Source: Acidimicrobiaceae bacterium
GTDB lineage: Bacteria > Actinomycetota > Acidimicrobiia > Acidimicrobiales > UBA8190
NCBI GenBank assembly: GCA_003151475.1
Contig: PLXQ01000045.1
Span: 21,501 to 85,500, forward strand
Length of the DNA stretch: 64,000 bases
Direction of reading: 5' to 3'
Part shown: positions 8,672-17,445 of the stretch, piece by piece
Position numbering within the stretch: the first letter of the stretch is position 1
Layout of the letters: each line of letters starts with the position of its first letter
The notes under the pieces: generated by a model
Seen by the model: only the letters and a program-made list of their open reading frames with translations
What the model was told of the DNA's origin: nothing
Database searches by the model: none
Position numbers and translations under genes: made by a program

Positions 8672-9348
8672 CCGAGCCGGGCGTGAAGAAAGTCGATCGT
8701 CCGCTGCCAGGCCAGGGCCGATGCGGCGGCGTCGTAGACCTCGGGTCGGGTGTCGTTGAAGAAGGCGTGATCGGCGCCGGCGTAGTGATGGAATGTGGCG
8801 TCTACGCCGAGCGCCTTCAGCTGTGCTTCGAGGGCGTTGGCCGCTTCGGGACCGAAGAAACCATCGAGCTCAGCGATATGGGCGAGCACGGCGCCGCTCA
8901 TCTTGGAAAAGTCGGGTTGGGCTTCGGGCCAGGGAATCACGCCGTAGAACGCCACGCAGGCGGAGATGGCATCGGGCCGTTGGGTGGCCAGCACCAGAGC
9001 GAGGCCACCACCCATGCAGAACCCGACGACGCCCACAGTGTCGCGGCCCGATCGGCGGCGCAACTCGTCCACGGCGCCGGACATGTCCTTGCCGGCGCGA
9101 TCGAGCTGCATGGCCATCATTTCCTTGCCCGCTTCATCGGGCTCAGAAACTTGCTTGCCGCGGTACAGATCGGGAGCCAAAGCCACAAATCCTTCGGCCG
9201 CGAACCTGTCGCAGACGTCCTTGATGTGCGGCACGAGCCCCCACCACTCCTGGATCACCACCACCCCGGGACCTGAACCCGACGGGGGAACGGCCAGATA
9301 GCCCTGATCGGTGGAACCGTTGCTCGGGAATTCGATCATCTCGCCCAT
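8668..9348 (-). CDS. dienelactone hydrolase family protein
   Basis: 226-residue alpha/beta hydrolase. VIQEWWGL near residues 31-38 carries the conserved Glu34, GFCMGGG carries nucleophile Cys111, and AGADHAFF carries the catalytic His. This Cys-His-Asp arrangement defines the DLH family, whose founder opens dienelactone in chlorocatechol degradation; most paralogues have unknown substrates. ATG 9348 is chosen because the frame further upstream runs under the next gene and reads as noise; ATG 9339 is an alternative. It lies in a three-gene minus-strand run with the DUF885 gene (4-bp overlap) and the 9380 gene. Confidence 0.87.
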   Translation of the reverse strand: MGEMIEFPSNGSTDQGYLAVPPSGSGPGVVVIQEWWGLVPHIKDVCDRFAAEGFVALAPDLYRGKQVSEPDEAGKEMMAMQLDRAGKDMSGAVDELRRRSGRDTVGVVGFCMGGGLALVLATQRPDAISACVAFYGVIPWPEAQPDFSKMSGAVLAHIAELDGFFGPEAANALEAQLKALGVDATFHHYAGADHAFFNDTRPEVYDAAASALAWQRTIDFLHARLG

Positions 9349-9379
9349 GAGGGTCGACGCTACCGGTGAGCGGGGCGCG

Positions 9380-10033
9380 CTACCAACGCGCCAGCAGCTC
9401 CGGGGGCTCCGGGCAGTCGCTTCCGGCCAACGCCACCCGTGGCGATTGTGCCCCATTGGGTCCGACCACACGTTCGACACCGGCGATATCGACCACGACG
9501 CCGGAGCGGCTCCCGGCAGCGGCCTCAAGTTTGCGGGCGACGGCGTCCCACACGCGGGGCGGCAGTATCCGACCCACCCCCGCTTCCAACCAGAGCGGAA
9601 CTTCGACCGCCCGGGCCGCCTCGATCAATCCGAGCACGTCGGCGTCGACAACCATGGCGCCAGGACCGAACGCGTCGACCTGCACCACGACGACGTCGGC
9701 ACTGGCCACGTCACTCACGCCACCGCGACGCACGATGCGGGCGCCGGGTGGAAGGGCGGCATCGAGCAGCGCCTCGGTCAGGTCGCACTCGAGGGCGTCG
9801 GCGCAGCGCTCCCCTTCGGCCACGGGGTCACCGGCGGTGACGATCCGGGCCGCCACCCACCACATCGGCCCACATCCCGGATGGCGATCGAGCAATCGAC
9901 GACAGGCGGGCAGCACGGCCTGAGGTTCGCGGTCAGCGAGGTCGGCCAGGGCCCAGGCAGCCTCGGCGGCGAGTACGTCAGGCGCCCCCCAGCCGGCCCG
10001 GGCCACATAGCGGAGACGCTCGATGGGATGCAC
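9380..10033 (-). CDS. hypothetical protein, weakly eIF-2B-like
   Basis: 217 residues. I do not firmly recognise it. The C-terminal half (ADVVVVQVDAFGPGAMVVDAD, then IEAARAVEVPLWLEAGVGR) recalls the eIF-2B alpha/beta/delta-like fold, where an Asp-Ala-x-G block precedes a sugar-phosphate-binding region, but the usual N-terminal motifs are not obvious. The N-terminus, MHPIERLRYVARAGW, is plausible. It is upstream of the dienelactone hydrolase gene with a 31-bp gap, so it may be in the same operon. Confidence 0.55.
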   Translation of the reverse strand: MHPIERLRYVARAGWGAPDVLAAEAAWALADLADREPQAVLPACRRLLDRHPGCGPMWWVAARIVTAGDPVAEGERCADALECDLTEALLDAALPPGARIVRRGGVSDVASADVVVVQVDAFGPGAMVVDADVLGLIEAARAVEVPLWLEAGVGRILPPRVWDAVARKLEAAAGSRSGVVVDIAGVERVVGPNGAQSPRVALAGSDCPEPPELLARW

Positions 10034-10168
10034 TGATCCGACGTTAATGGCGCCATCGCCTGCTCTGTATACCGGTCTGGCTCGCTCCGTCCCAGTGGGG
10101 CCCCGGGACCGGCCTTTTCCACGGCCCTCTCAAAACACCAGGTCAGGGGCCTGGGCGGCCCGAATTCC

Positions 10169-10197
10169 TTGCTATAGGCATCTCTTCTTGCTAGACA
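10169..10197 (+). promoter_or_regulatory. candidate sigma-70-type promoter for the NlpC/P60 gene
   Basis: TTGCTA (10169-10174) and TAGACA (10192-10197) are separated by 17 bp and resemble -35 and -10 hexamers. The preferred GTG start at 10209 lies only 12 bp beyond, so the transcript would have almost no leader. This is a pattern match only. Confidence 0.3.
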
Positions 10198-10208
10198 TAA
10201 CTCCCGTT

Positions 10209-11336
10209 GTGACTCGCCTCGAGCCCCCCTCGACGGCGCGATTTCGTCGGCGGACGCGTGGTCCCTGGGGTGTCGTGCTGCTGAGCTGTACCGCCGGCAC
10301 CCTGATGCTCGGGGCTCTCCTTACGGTCACACTCTCCGCCTCGGCCGACAGCATCACGAGCGCCAAAGCCCAGGCCACGGCCCTGGCCAACCAGATCCAG
10401 GCGCAAGCCCAGCAGCTGGCAGCTCTGAGCGAACAGTACGACCAAGCGGTGATTCGGGTCGGACAACTCGACCAACAGCTCGCGCAGACCCGCACCCAGA
10501 TCGCCCAGACCAAGGCCCGGGTCTCGTCAGACCAGGCCAACCTCCGTCAGCAGGCCCTCGACATCTACACATCGGGGGGAAGCGACAACGGCCTCGAACA
10601 ACTGTTCGCGCCAGGCGGGGAACAGTCTTCGGTCACCGGTGAGTACCAGAAGGTAGCGAGCGGCAACGTGTCGAACGCCATCGACCAGCTCAGCCGGGCG
10701 GAGGACACACTCAACACACAAGAGAGCCAGCTGCAGAACACCGAGACTCAGGCTCAGGCGGCACTGACCCAGGCGGCGGCGGCCAAGCAGGGGGCGCAGA
10801 CCGAGTTGGCGGACCAGCAGGCCACGCTGGCGAAGGTCAAGGGTCACATCGCCTCTCTCGTAGCCGAGCAGCAACGGGAGGCGGCGGCGGCCCAAGCGGC
10901 AGCCTTCCAGCGGAAGCTGGCCGCGGAGGCAGCAGCCAGCGCCGCTGTCTCGGGCGCCGGGACCAACATCCCTCCCCCCTCAGCCGGTGGCTCCGCAGCG
11001 GTGGCGGCGGCCATGAGTCAGTTGGGTGTCCCCTACGTCTGGGCCGGGTCCACACCCGGGCAAGGCTTCGACTGCTCGGGCTTGACCATGTGGGCCTGGG
11101 GCAGAGCGGGGGTCGGCCTGCCCCACTCGGCGGCGGCTCAGTACGACGACACCGAGCATGTGCCGTTGTCCGATCTGCAGCCGGGAGACCTTCTCTTCTA
11201 CGACGAAGGGGGGACGATCGGGCACGTGACGATGTACATCGGACCTGGCCGGATGGTTCAGGCACCGGAAACGGGCGAGAACGTCCAGGTCACCGGCATC
11301 TGGTCGAACGGGCTCGTCGGAGCCGGTCGACCGTAG
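10209..11336 (+). CDS. secreted NlpC/P60 peptidoglycan endopeptidase with N-terminal coiled coil
   Basis: 375 residues from GTG 10209. A basic N-terminus and a hydrophobic stretch (VVLLSCTAGTLMLGALLTV) ending ASAD form a signal peptide. A long Gln/Ala-rich coiled coil follows (about residues 50-250), and then an NlpC/P60 domain with FDCSGLTMW (Cys289), LQPGDLLFYD and GHVTMYIG (His339). This layout matches RipA/CwlO-type D,L-endopeptidases, which cut wall stem peptides and are held inactive or localised by the coil. The start is uncertain, since the frame is open back to 10023. A broken relative lies at 40.7-41.1 kb. Confidence 0.88.
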   Translation: MTRLEPPSTARFRRRTRGPWGVVLLSCTAGTLMLGALLTVTLSASADSITSAKAQATALANQIQAQAQQLAALSEQYDQAVIRVGQLDQQLAQTRTQIAQTKARVSSDQANLRQQALDIYTSGGSDNGLEQLFAPGGEQSSVTGEYQKVASGNVSNAIDQLSRAEDTLNTQESQLQNTETQAQAALTQAAAAKQGAQTELADQQATLAKVKGHIASLVAEQQREAAAAQAAAFQRKLAAEAAASAAVSGAGTNIPPPSAGGSAAVAAAMSQLGVPYVWAGSTPGQGFDCSGLTMWAWGRAGVGLPHSAAAQYDDTEHVPLSDLQPGDLLFYDEGGTIGHVTMYIGPGRMVQAPETGENVQVTGIWSNGLVGAGRP

Positions 11337-11365
11337 GGCTCCACGCCCCTCTCAGACCAGACCGA

Positions 11366-12160
11366 TCAGCCGTCGGGGGGAGCGGCCAGCAGTCCCGGGG
11401 GGACTCGTCCTTCGGCCCCGGCCTGGCGCGGGCCCGGCGGCCTCGAGAAGCGAAACGGCAATCCTTCGCGCCCGGCCTGGACGACCACGGCCTGACCGGT
11501 GTCGTCGCCGAGCACGCAACCGAGCACGGCGTCCACCACCGCCTCGGGAGCGATGAGCGGGAAGTGCGACGCCGCCAACAGATCTCGGACGTCGTCGACG
11601 AGCGGTGTGTCCACGAGCCCCGGACAGACGGCGTTCACGGTGATGCTGTCCGCCGTCAGGCGTAGCGCCAGGCCCCGTACGAGACCGACGACGGCATGCT
11701 TGGTCATGGCGTAGATCGGGTCGGCGGCGAAAGCCACGAGGCCGGCCAACGACGCCGTGGCCACGATGGCCCCACCGCCACGGTCGATGAGCTCGGGGAC
11801 GAGGGCGCGGCACCCGAAAACCACACCGTCGACGTTGATGGACACAATGCGTCGGTACTGGTCGTCGGTGAGAGCAGCGATATCGCCCTCCGGCGTCGTC
11901 ACCCCCGCATTCAGATAGACCGCATCGACACCGCCGAGGCTCCTGACGGACTCGACCACCGCCACCCAGTCCTCGGGTTTGCTGACGTCGGCACCGACGG
12001 CCACACCGCCGAGGCCGCCGGCGACGCGGCGCACCTTTTCCTCGGCGATGTCCACCGCCACCACGGTGGCGCCCTCGGCCGCGAAGCGGGTGGCACAGGC
12101 CAGGCCGATTCCCGACGCAGCGCCGGTGATGACCGCCACCTTCCCCTCTAGCGTTCCCAC
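11366..12160 (-). CDS. short-chain dehydrogenase/reductase
   Basis: 264 residues with the classical SDR layout: TGAASGIG (12-19) for NAD(P) binding, LNAG near 83-86, catalytic Ser137 in TASLAG, and Tyr150/Lys154 in YAMTKH. Asp at the end of strand 2 (VVAVDIAE) favours NAD(H). The tail is Pro/Gly-rich and probably disordered. The substrate is unknown. It converges with the NlpC/P60 gene (29-bp gap) and is divergent from the Lgt-family gene. Confidence 0.88.
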   Translation of the reverse strand: MGTLEGKVAVITGAASGIGLACATRFAAEGATVVAVDIAEEKVRRVAGGLGGVAVGADVSKPEDWVAVVESVRSLGGVDAVYLNAGVTTPEGDIAALTDDQYRRIVSINVDGVVFGCRALVPELIDRGGGAIVATASLAGLVAFAADPIYAMTKHAVVGLVRGLALRLTADSITVNAVCPGLVDTPLVDDVRDLLAASHFPLIAPEAVVDAVLGCVLGDDTGQAVVVQAGREGLPFRFSRPPGPRQAGAEGRVPPGLLAAPPDG

Positions 12161-12352
12161 GATCCCTCCTCAGCCGGCGACGCTGGCAGCGTAGGTTCCG
12201 AACTCGAGCCCGCGCCGCCTTAGGCACGCCCGACCATGACTGGGCGAACGGCCTCACGACTGGCGGCGGCCGGACTGACGTCATCACCACCGACGGCGAC
12301 GGTACGCTGAGCCCAGCCGGGTGCCCCACCTGGTACCCAGCCGAGGACCATC

Positions 12353-13195
12353 GTGAAGCCGATTCCCGTCGCATTCCACATAGGACCCCTGGAGGTCCAC
12401 ACCTACGGCATCGGTCTGGCCATCACCTTCTGGTTCGCCTACCGCTATTTCGAGCGCCGGCTCCGGAACAACGCCTACCCGTGGCAATGGTTCACCGGCG
12501 TGTTCCTGTGGATCGTGGTGGCCTCCATCGCCGGCGCCCGGCTCCTGCACGTCGTGGCCAATTGGTCGACCTACAGTGCCCACCCGTCGCAGATCCTGGC
12601 CATATGGCAGGGCGGACTGTCATCGTTCGGGGGCTTGCTGTTCGGTATCCCCGTGGGAGTGATCCTGGCCCGTCGGCGGTGTCCGGAACTGCCGTCGATA
12701 CGAGCCCTGGACATCGTGAGCCCCGTCCTCATGGCCGCCTGGGGTGTGGGGCGTCTCCTGGGCCCACAGCTGATGGTGGCCGGTGGGGGCCGCCAGACGA
12801 CGGCCTGGTGGGGTCTGCGCTACGCCGGGCAGGCGGGCAAGCGGGTCCCGGTCCCTCTCATCCAGGCCTTCGACAGCTTCATCATCTTCGCCATCCTGCT
12901 CCTCATCGAGCACTACATCCGAAACCGGCCCGTCGGCTTCGTGGTCGCCGCCACCGCCGCGTTGTGGGGCCTGGGCCGGTTCTTCGAGGAGAACGTCTTC
13001 CTGCGACAGAACGACCACGTCGGTTCCTGGTTGGTCCAAGGCGCCGGTCTCGGACTCTTTGCCGTCGGGCTCATCACCATGGTCGTGCTGTGGCGACGTC
13101 CTCGCCCCGAACCCGCCGCCGAACGCGACCCCGACCACAGCGACAATCTCAACGAGACGCCGCCATTGGCCGCCGATTCTCCGGTGGAGGTCTGA
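12353..13195 (+). CDS. prolipoprotein diacylglyceryl transferase family protein (divergent Lgt)
   Basis: 280-residue polytopic membrane protein from a GTG start preceded by GAGG. Overall order resembles Lgt: FHIGPLEVHTYGIGLA at the N-terminus, GARLLHVV, GGLSSFGGLLFG, GVGRLLGP and a C-terminal GLGRFFEEN. Lgt moves diacylglycerol from phosphatidylglycerol to the lipobox Cys of prelipoproteins. Here the usual GGLxFHGG His is replaced (SSFGG), and the GRxGNFxN signature reads GRLLGPQLM without the Asn. The conserved Arg residues remain. It could be a diverged or non-canonical paralogue; a canonical lgt may lie elsewhere. A lipobox protein is encoded at 53923-55107. Confidence 0.75.
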   Translation: MKPIPVAFHIGPLEVHTYGIGLAITFWFAYRYFERRLRNNAYPWQWFTGVFLWIVVASIAGARLLHVVANWSTYSAHPSQILAIWQGGLSSFGGLLFGIPVGVILARRRCPELPSIRALDIVSPVLMAAWGVGRLLGPQLMVAGGGRQTTAWWGLRYAGQAGKRVPVPLIQAFDSFIIFAILLLIEHYIRNRPVGFVVAATAALWGLGRFFEENVFLRQNDHVGSWLVQGAGLGLFAVGLITMVVLWRRPRPEPAAERDPDHSDNLNETPPLAADSPVEV

Positions 13196-13227
13196 GGACA
13201 TCTCGCCCTTGATCGACTGAACCCTGG

Positions 13228-14037
13228 TCAGGTCCCCTTCTCGACACCGGCGGGCCGGCCGGGACCGGGTGGTCCGGCGAACGCCTGAGCAATGGACATC
13301 CACTCGGTGGCGGCATCGCCCTCGACCACGAGTCCTGTATCGGAGACGTTGCGGCGCTGGGTGACAACGAGACAGAAGTCGAGAGCCGGACCGCTGATGC
13401 TGTCGGTCGCATCACGCTCTTGAAACTCCCAGAATTCGTCCGCCGGGCCGGTCAAAGCGACATGCACTGGCGTGGAAGGCGGTTCCAGGCCGCGCACCGC
13501 ATAGGAGAACGGACGAGTCCTGACGCCGAGGTGTGCAATATGGCGGAGCCTGGCGGTCGCCACGCGGCGAGTGCCCAGGGCGTCGGCCACGTCCTGGCCG
13601 TGGGCCCATGTCTCCATGAGGCGGGCCGACACGAAAGAGAGCGCTCCCATCGGTGGGCCGAACCACGGTACGCGTGCACCAGGGGACAGAGCTCTTGCCG
13701 CGCGCACCATGGTCTCGCGACTCGAGCGCCACCAGGTCAACAATTCGGTGCCAGACGAGGCGCGTCCGCGCCGCAGATGCTCCGCCATCGGGTCGGCTGC
13801 CGAAATTGCTGCGTCGGCCAACGCGGTGAAGGCGGCGGGGTCGGTCATGGCCAGAACGGCAGCGTCGTCGAAGAAGGCCAGGTGGCTCATCTGATCCCGA
13901 ACAGCCCACCCGGCAGCCGGCGTGGGCCGATCCCAATCAGGCTCGTCGATCGAATCCACCATGGCATCGAGATCCGAGTGCTCGGCTTCGATATCGGCGA
14001 GGAGCTCGTCCAGGGTCGTCGGTCGCTCGTCCACCAC
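13228..14037 (-). CDS. TIGR03084-type / mycothiol-maleylpyruvate isomerase-like DinB-fold protein
   Basis: 269 residues from GTG 14037. LLADIEAEHSDLDAMVDS, WDRPTPAAGWAVRDQMSHLAFFDD and METWAHGQDVADALG form the four-helix metal-binding core of the MDMPI/DinB superfamily, with the metal-ligand His residues in SHLAFFD and WAHGQD. The C-terminal half matches the wHTH-free TIGR03084 layout. Members often use mycothiol as cofactor, which fits an actinobacterium, but the reaction here is unknown. The frame is open upstream to 14310, but that would overlap the divergent MarR gene, so the shorter form is used; GTG 14034 is equally possible. Confidence 0.75.
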   Translation of the reverse strand: MVDERPTTLDELLADIEAEHSDLDAMVDSIDEPDWDRPTPAAGWAVRDQMSHLAFFDDAAVLAMTDPAAFTALADAAISAADPMAEHLRRGRASSGTELLTWWRSSRETMVRAARALSPGARVPWFGPPMGALSFVSARLMETWAHGQDVADALGTRRVATARLRHIAHLGVRTRPFSYAVRGLEPPSTPVHVALTGPADEFWEFQERDATDSISGPALDFCLVVTQRRNVSDTGLVVEGDAATEWMSIAQAFAGPPGPGRPAGVEKGT

Positions 14038-14096
14038 GACAAGGTAGCCCGGTCGATTGCGTGGGCAATCAAAACGCTCTCCGGTAGGCTGGTGGT

Positions 14097-14561
14097 GTGA
14101 CCACCGTGTGCTGGCTTGACGACCTGGAAATGCAGGCCTGGCGGTCGTTGCTGAGCGCCCACTCCCGATTGATGGCTCGACTCGACGCCGAGCTCCAGGC
14201 TTCGCAGGGAATGTCGGTGTCGGACTACGGGGTACTCGTCCAACTGTCCGAGGCCGAAGAGGGGCGGATGCGGATGAGCGAGTTGGCCGACCACCTCCTG
14301 TTGTCGCCAAGCGGCCTGACCCGCCGCCTGGACGGCCTCGTCGGCGCCGGACTGGTCGACCGGGTCCGCTGCCCCACCGATCGACGGGGCGCCTACGCCG
14401 TGCTGACCGCCACCGGTCGTGCTCGGCTCGAGGAAGCGGCGCCCGATCATGTGGAGCAGGTGCGCCGGCATTTCGTCAACCGGCTCAGCCGGCGCCAACT
14501 CGAAGCACTGGTCGACACGCTGAACAAGGTTGCCAGCTCGCCGCCCTGCCCGGGGCGGTAG
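14097..14561 (+). CDS. MarR-family transcriptional regulator
   Basis: 154 residues from GTG 14097. The winged-helix core is MRMSELADHLLLSPSGLTRR (recognition helix, about residues 59-78), followed by the wing with VRCPTDRRGAYAVLTATGR, where the DRRG turn is the MarR hallmark. It probably binds DNA as a dimer and responds to a phenolic or other small ligand. It is divergent from the TIGR03084-type gene with a 59-bp spacer, so that gene is a likely target. Confidence 0.88.
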   Translation: MTTVCWLDDLEMQAWRSLLSAHSRLMARLDAELQASQGMSVSDYGVLVQLSEAEEGRMRMSELADHLLLSPSGLTRRLDGLVGAGLVDRVRCPTDRRGAYAVLTATGRARLEEAAPDHVEQVRRHFVNRLSRRQLEALVDTLNKVASSPPCPGR

Positions 14562-14603
14562 CAGACATCGGCCGGTTTTCTCCGCCGCCCCCGGCGCGGC
14601 AAC

Positions 14604-16067
14604 ATGTGGCCCTTGCCTAGTCACCCGAGCGAAGCTCCCGCTGCCATGCCCACCCCTGCGAGCGCAGCCGCCGGCGGGAAGATGGCAGATCCGGCGAGGC
14701 CTGAGGCCATACCGAGCGACGAGGCGTCCATCGCCGAGGGTGAGTGCGGCACGAAAACGAGACGGTGGCACTTCCGCCTCATCGCCATCTCCCTCGTCGG
14801 TCTGGGTCTTCGGATCGGCTACGTCTATCTGTACCGTCGCCACGCCGCTCCCACCGGTGATGCCTTCTTCTACCACTACCAGGCCAACCTGCTCGTGGCG
14901 GGCAAGTGGTTTATCAACCCGTACCAGTATTTCTATTTCAAACACGCCGTACCGGCGGCAGACCATCCCCCGCTGTGGACGCTTGTCCTGGCGCTGGCAT
15001 CGCTCGTTGGGATAAAGAGTTTCTTCGCCCAGATCCTGTGGAGCTGCGTGATCGGCTCGGTGGCCGTCTGGCTCGTTGGTCTGGCCGGCCGGGAAGTCAT
15101 GGAACCGCGCACAGGGCTAATCGCCGCTGGGATCGCCGCTGTTTACCCGAACTTCTGGATCAACGATGGCAGCCTGCTGTCAGAGACCCTCGTTCTGACC
15201 CTCACGGCGCTGACGGTCTGGGCTTTCTACCGACTGTGGAACCACCCGTCGCTCGCGAGAGCGGCGTGGTTGGGCTGTGCCTGTGCGCTCGACGCCCTGG
15301 CGCGGTCGGAACTTGTCCTGTTGGTTCCGATCTTCGTGATCGCCGCCGGGCTGCTCGTCCGGAAGCAGCGCGTCCGTCGTCGCCTTGCCCTCTGTGTCAT
15401 CACCGGCGTGGCCGCCCTCGTAACATTCATTCCGTGGTACGCCTACAATCTGTCTCGCTTCAGCGATTCGGTTCCCCTGTCCAGCCAACTCGGGGTAACC
15501 CTGGCGACAGCCAACTGCAACACCACCTACTACGGGACGCTACTGGGATACTGGTCGCTCGGATGCGCGTTACGCGTCCACACGACGAAAGGGGCAGACC
15601 CATCGGTTCAGGATCATGAATTCCGTGAGGCGGCGATCCAATACGCGGAACATCACAAAGGTCGGGTACCCGTTGTCGTAGCGGCTCGACTGGGACGCGA
15701 ACTCGACCTCTACCGTCCGTTGCAACAGATCGACCTCGAATGGTCGATCCTGGGACGCCCTCGCCTCGTGGCATACATCGGGATGGGTGCCTACTACTTC
15801 TGTACAGCCCTTGCTGTTTCGGGTTTCGTGGTACTGCGCCGACGTCGCATCGTGATGGTTCCCTTCGCCGCACTCATCTTTGTCACTCTGCTCGTCGCCG
15901 CAGCCACGTTCGGGCAGACCCGCTACCGAACCGGTCTCGATGCCGCCATTGTCATTTTGGCGGCGGTGGCGATCGGCCAATTCCTGAGTCCAACCCGGTT
16001 GCGACAGCCACGCGGAAAACACGCTTCGGTCATCGATACTCTCGATATCGAGCACAGACGCCCGTGA
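14604..16067 (+). CDS. polytopic GT-C-type glycosyltransferase (GT39/ArnT-like)
   Basis: 487 residues with about ten membrane segments. The first extracytoplasmic loop holds GDAFFYHYQANLLVAG, with the Asp expected of GT-C enzymes that use polyprenyl-phosphate sugars, followed by HPPLWTLVLAL, a hallmark of GT39/GT83 relatives. The first 45 residues are polar and Ala/Pro-rich, so a later in-frame Met (14646 or 14682) could be the start. It opens the plus-strand glycan block. Donor and acceptor are unknown. Confidence 0.75.
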   Translation: MWPLPSHPSEAPAAMPTPASAAAGGKMADPARPEAIPSDEASIAEGECGTKTRRWHFRLIAISLVGLGLRIGYVYLYRRHAAPTGDAFFYHYQANLLVAGKWFINPYQYFYFKHAVPAADHPPLWTLVLALASLVGIKSFFAQILWSCVIGSVAVWLVGLAGREVMEPRTGLIAAGIAAVYPNFWINDGSLLSETLVLTLTALTVWAFYRLWNHPSLARAAWLGCACALDALARSELVLLVPIFVIAAGLLVRKQRVRRRLALCVITGVAALVTFIPWYAYNLSRFSDSVPLSSQLGVTLATANCNTTYYGTLLGYWSLGCALRVHTTKGADPSVQDHEFREAAIQYAEHHKGRVPVVVAARLGRELDLYRPLQQIDLEWSILGRPRLVAYIGMGAYYFCTALAVSGFVVLRRRRIVMVPFAALIFVTLLVAAATFGQTRYRTGLDAAIVILAAVAIGQFLSPTRLRQPRGKHASVIDTLDIEHRRP

Positions 16068-16254
16068 CGAGATGGTTTCGAACCTGGGAACCAGCTGTGC
16101 TCCAGACACTGCGGCCCACCCTCCGACTGGAGGAGTGGAATTGGGTCCGTCACCAGGCGAATTAAGCCGGTTCTGGACTCTCGGCCGCCTCCCCGGTGAT
16201 GCATTGGACGGGGGCTAGCATCGCGGGAGGTCAGCCTGGTTGAGGAGTTCGGCG

Positions 16255-17445
16255 ATGAAGTTTGTGCGTGACGTCGTGGTGGTCGGGGGATGTGGTCATG
16301 TCGGGCTACCGCTCGGTCTCGCGTTCGCCGACCGTGGACTCGAGGTCGGTCTTTTCGACCTCAATGAGGAAGCAGTGGCCGGCGTGACGTCGGGTCACAT
16401 GCCCTTTCAGGAAGCAGGCAGTCAGGACGTACTCAATCGAGTGATCGGCAGCCGGCTCATAGCCACTACTGATCCCTCCATTGTCAGCACAGCCGAGAAT
16501 GTGGTCGTTGTCATCGGCACTCCCGTTGACGAACACCTGAATCCAGATCCGAACGTCGTGGCCAGTGCGGTCGCCGATCTCGCCCCCCACCTCGTCGACG
16601 GGCAGCTCCTCGTGCTTCGCTCGACTCTCTTTCCGGGTACGACCGCTCTGGTCGAGCAAGAACTGACCCGACTAAGTCTGCAACTCGACGTTAGCTTCTG
16701 TCCGGAAAGAATTGCTGAAGGCAAGGCAATGACCGAACTTTATGAGCTACCCCAGATTGTTTCAGGACGCTCGGACTCCGTGCTCCAACGGGCCGAGAAG
16801 CTCTTTCGCAATCTCGCCTCACAGATGGTCCGTCTCTCACCCGAAGAAGCCGAATTGGCGAAGCTTTTCACAAACACCTGGCGCTATATCAAGTTTGCCA
16901 CTGCGAATCAGCTCTTCATGATGGCAAATGACTTCGATCTCGACTACGAACGCATTCGAACGGCATTGGCGTTCGACTATCCACGGGCCGCCGATCTTCC
17001 CCGCGCCGGCTTTGCCGCCGGGCCGTGCCTTCTCAAAGACACCATGCAGTTGGCAGCGTTCAACAACAACAATTTTGTCTTAGGCCATGCGGCCATGATG
17101 GTGAACGAAGGGCTTCCGCTCTATATGGTCTCGAGGCTGGAGCACCGATTCCCGCTTCGCGACCTGTCTGTGGGAGTTCTCGGGATGGCCTTCAAAGGTG
17201 AATCCGACGACACTCGTTCCAGCCTGAGTTACAAGCTCAAACGGATCCTACGTTTCAAAGCGCGAGAGGTTCTCTGTACCGACCCGTATGTGTCCACCGA
17301 CCCAGACCTGCTACCACTGGACGACGTGGTCGAGCGGTCGGATCTGCTCATCGTGGCCGCCCCACACAGGGCTTATCGGGACCTGAAAACATCCGTGCCT
17401 GTCATAGACATCTGGGGCGCCGATGGCGAAGGGACGAAACTGTGA
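16255..17445 (+). CDS. nucleotide sugar dehydrogenase (UDP-glucose/GDP-mannose dehydrogenase family)
   Basis: 396 residues from ATG 16255, with AGGAG about 8 bp upstream; an in-frame TTG at 16240 is less likely. The N-terminal NAD site is VVVGGCGHVGLPLGLAFA (about 8-25). The middle domain carries CPERIAEGKAMTEL, and catalytic Cys258 lies in AGPCLLKDTMQL. The C-terminal domain has VLGMAFKGESDDTRSS. These enzymes oxidise a nucleotide sugar C6 alcohol to the carboxylate through two NAD-dependent steps, giving a uronic acid donor. Its stop overlaps the start of the next GT2 gene by 4 bp, so both probably act in surface glycan synthesis. Confidence 0.9.
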   Translation: MKFVRDVVVVGGCGHVGLPLGLAFADRGLEVGLFDLNEEAVAGVTSGHMPFQEAGSQDVLNRVIGSRLIATTDPSIVSTAENVVVVIGTPVDEHLNPDPNVVASAVADLAPHLVDGQLLVLRSTLFPGTTALVEQELTRLSLQLDVSFCPERIAEGKAMTELYELPQIVSGRSDSVLQRAEKLFRNLASQMVRLSPEEAELAKLFTNTWRYIKFATANQLFMMANDFDLDYERIRTALAFDYPRAADLPRAGFAAGPCLLKDTMQLAAFNNNNFVLGHAAMMVNEGLPLYMVSRLEHRFPLRDLSVGVLGMAFKGESDDTRSSLSYKLKRILRFKAREVLCTDPYVSTDPDLLPLDDVVERSDLLIVAAPHRAYRDLKTSVPVIDIWGADGEGTKL

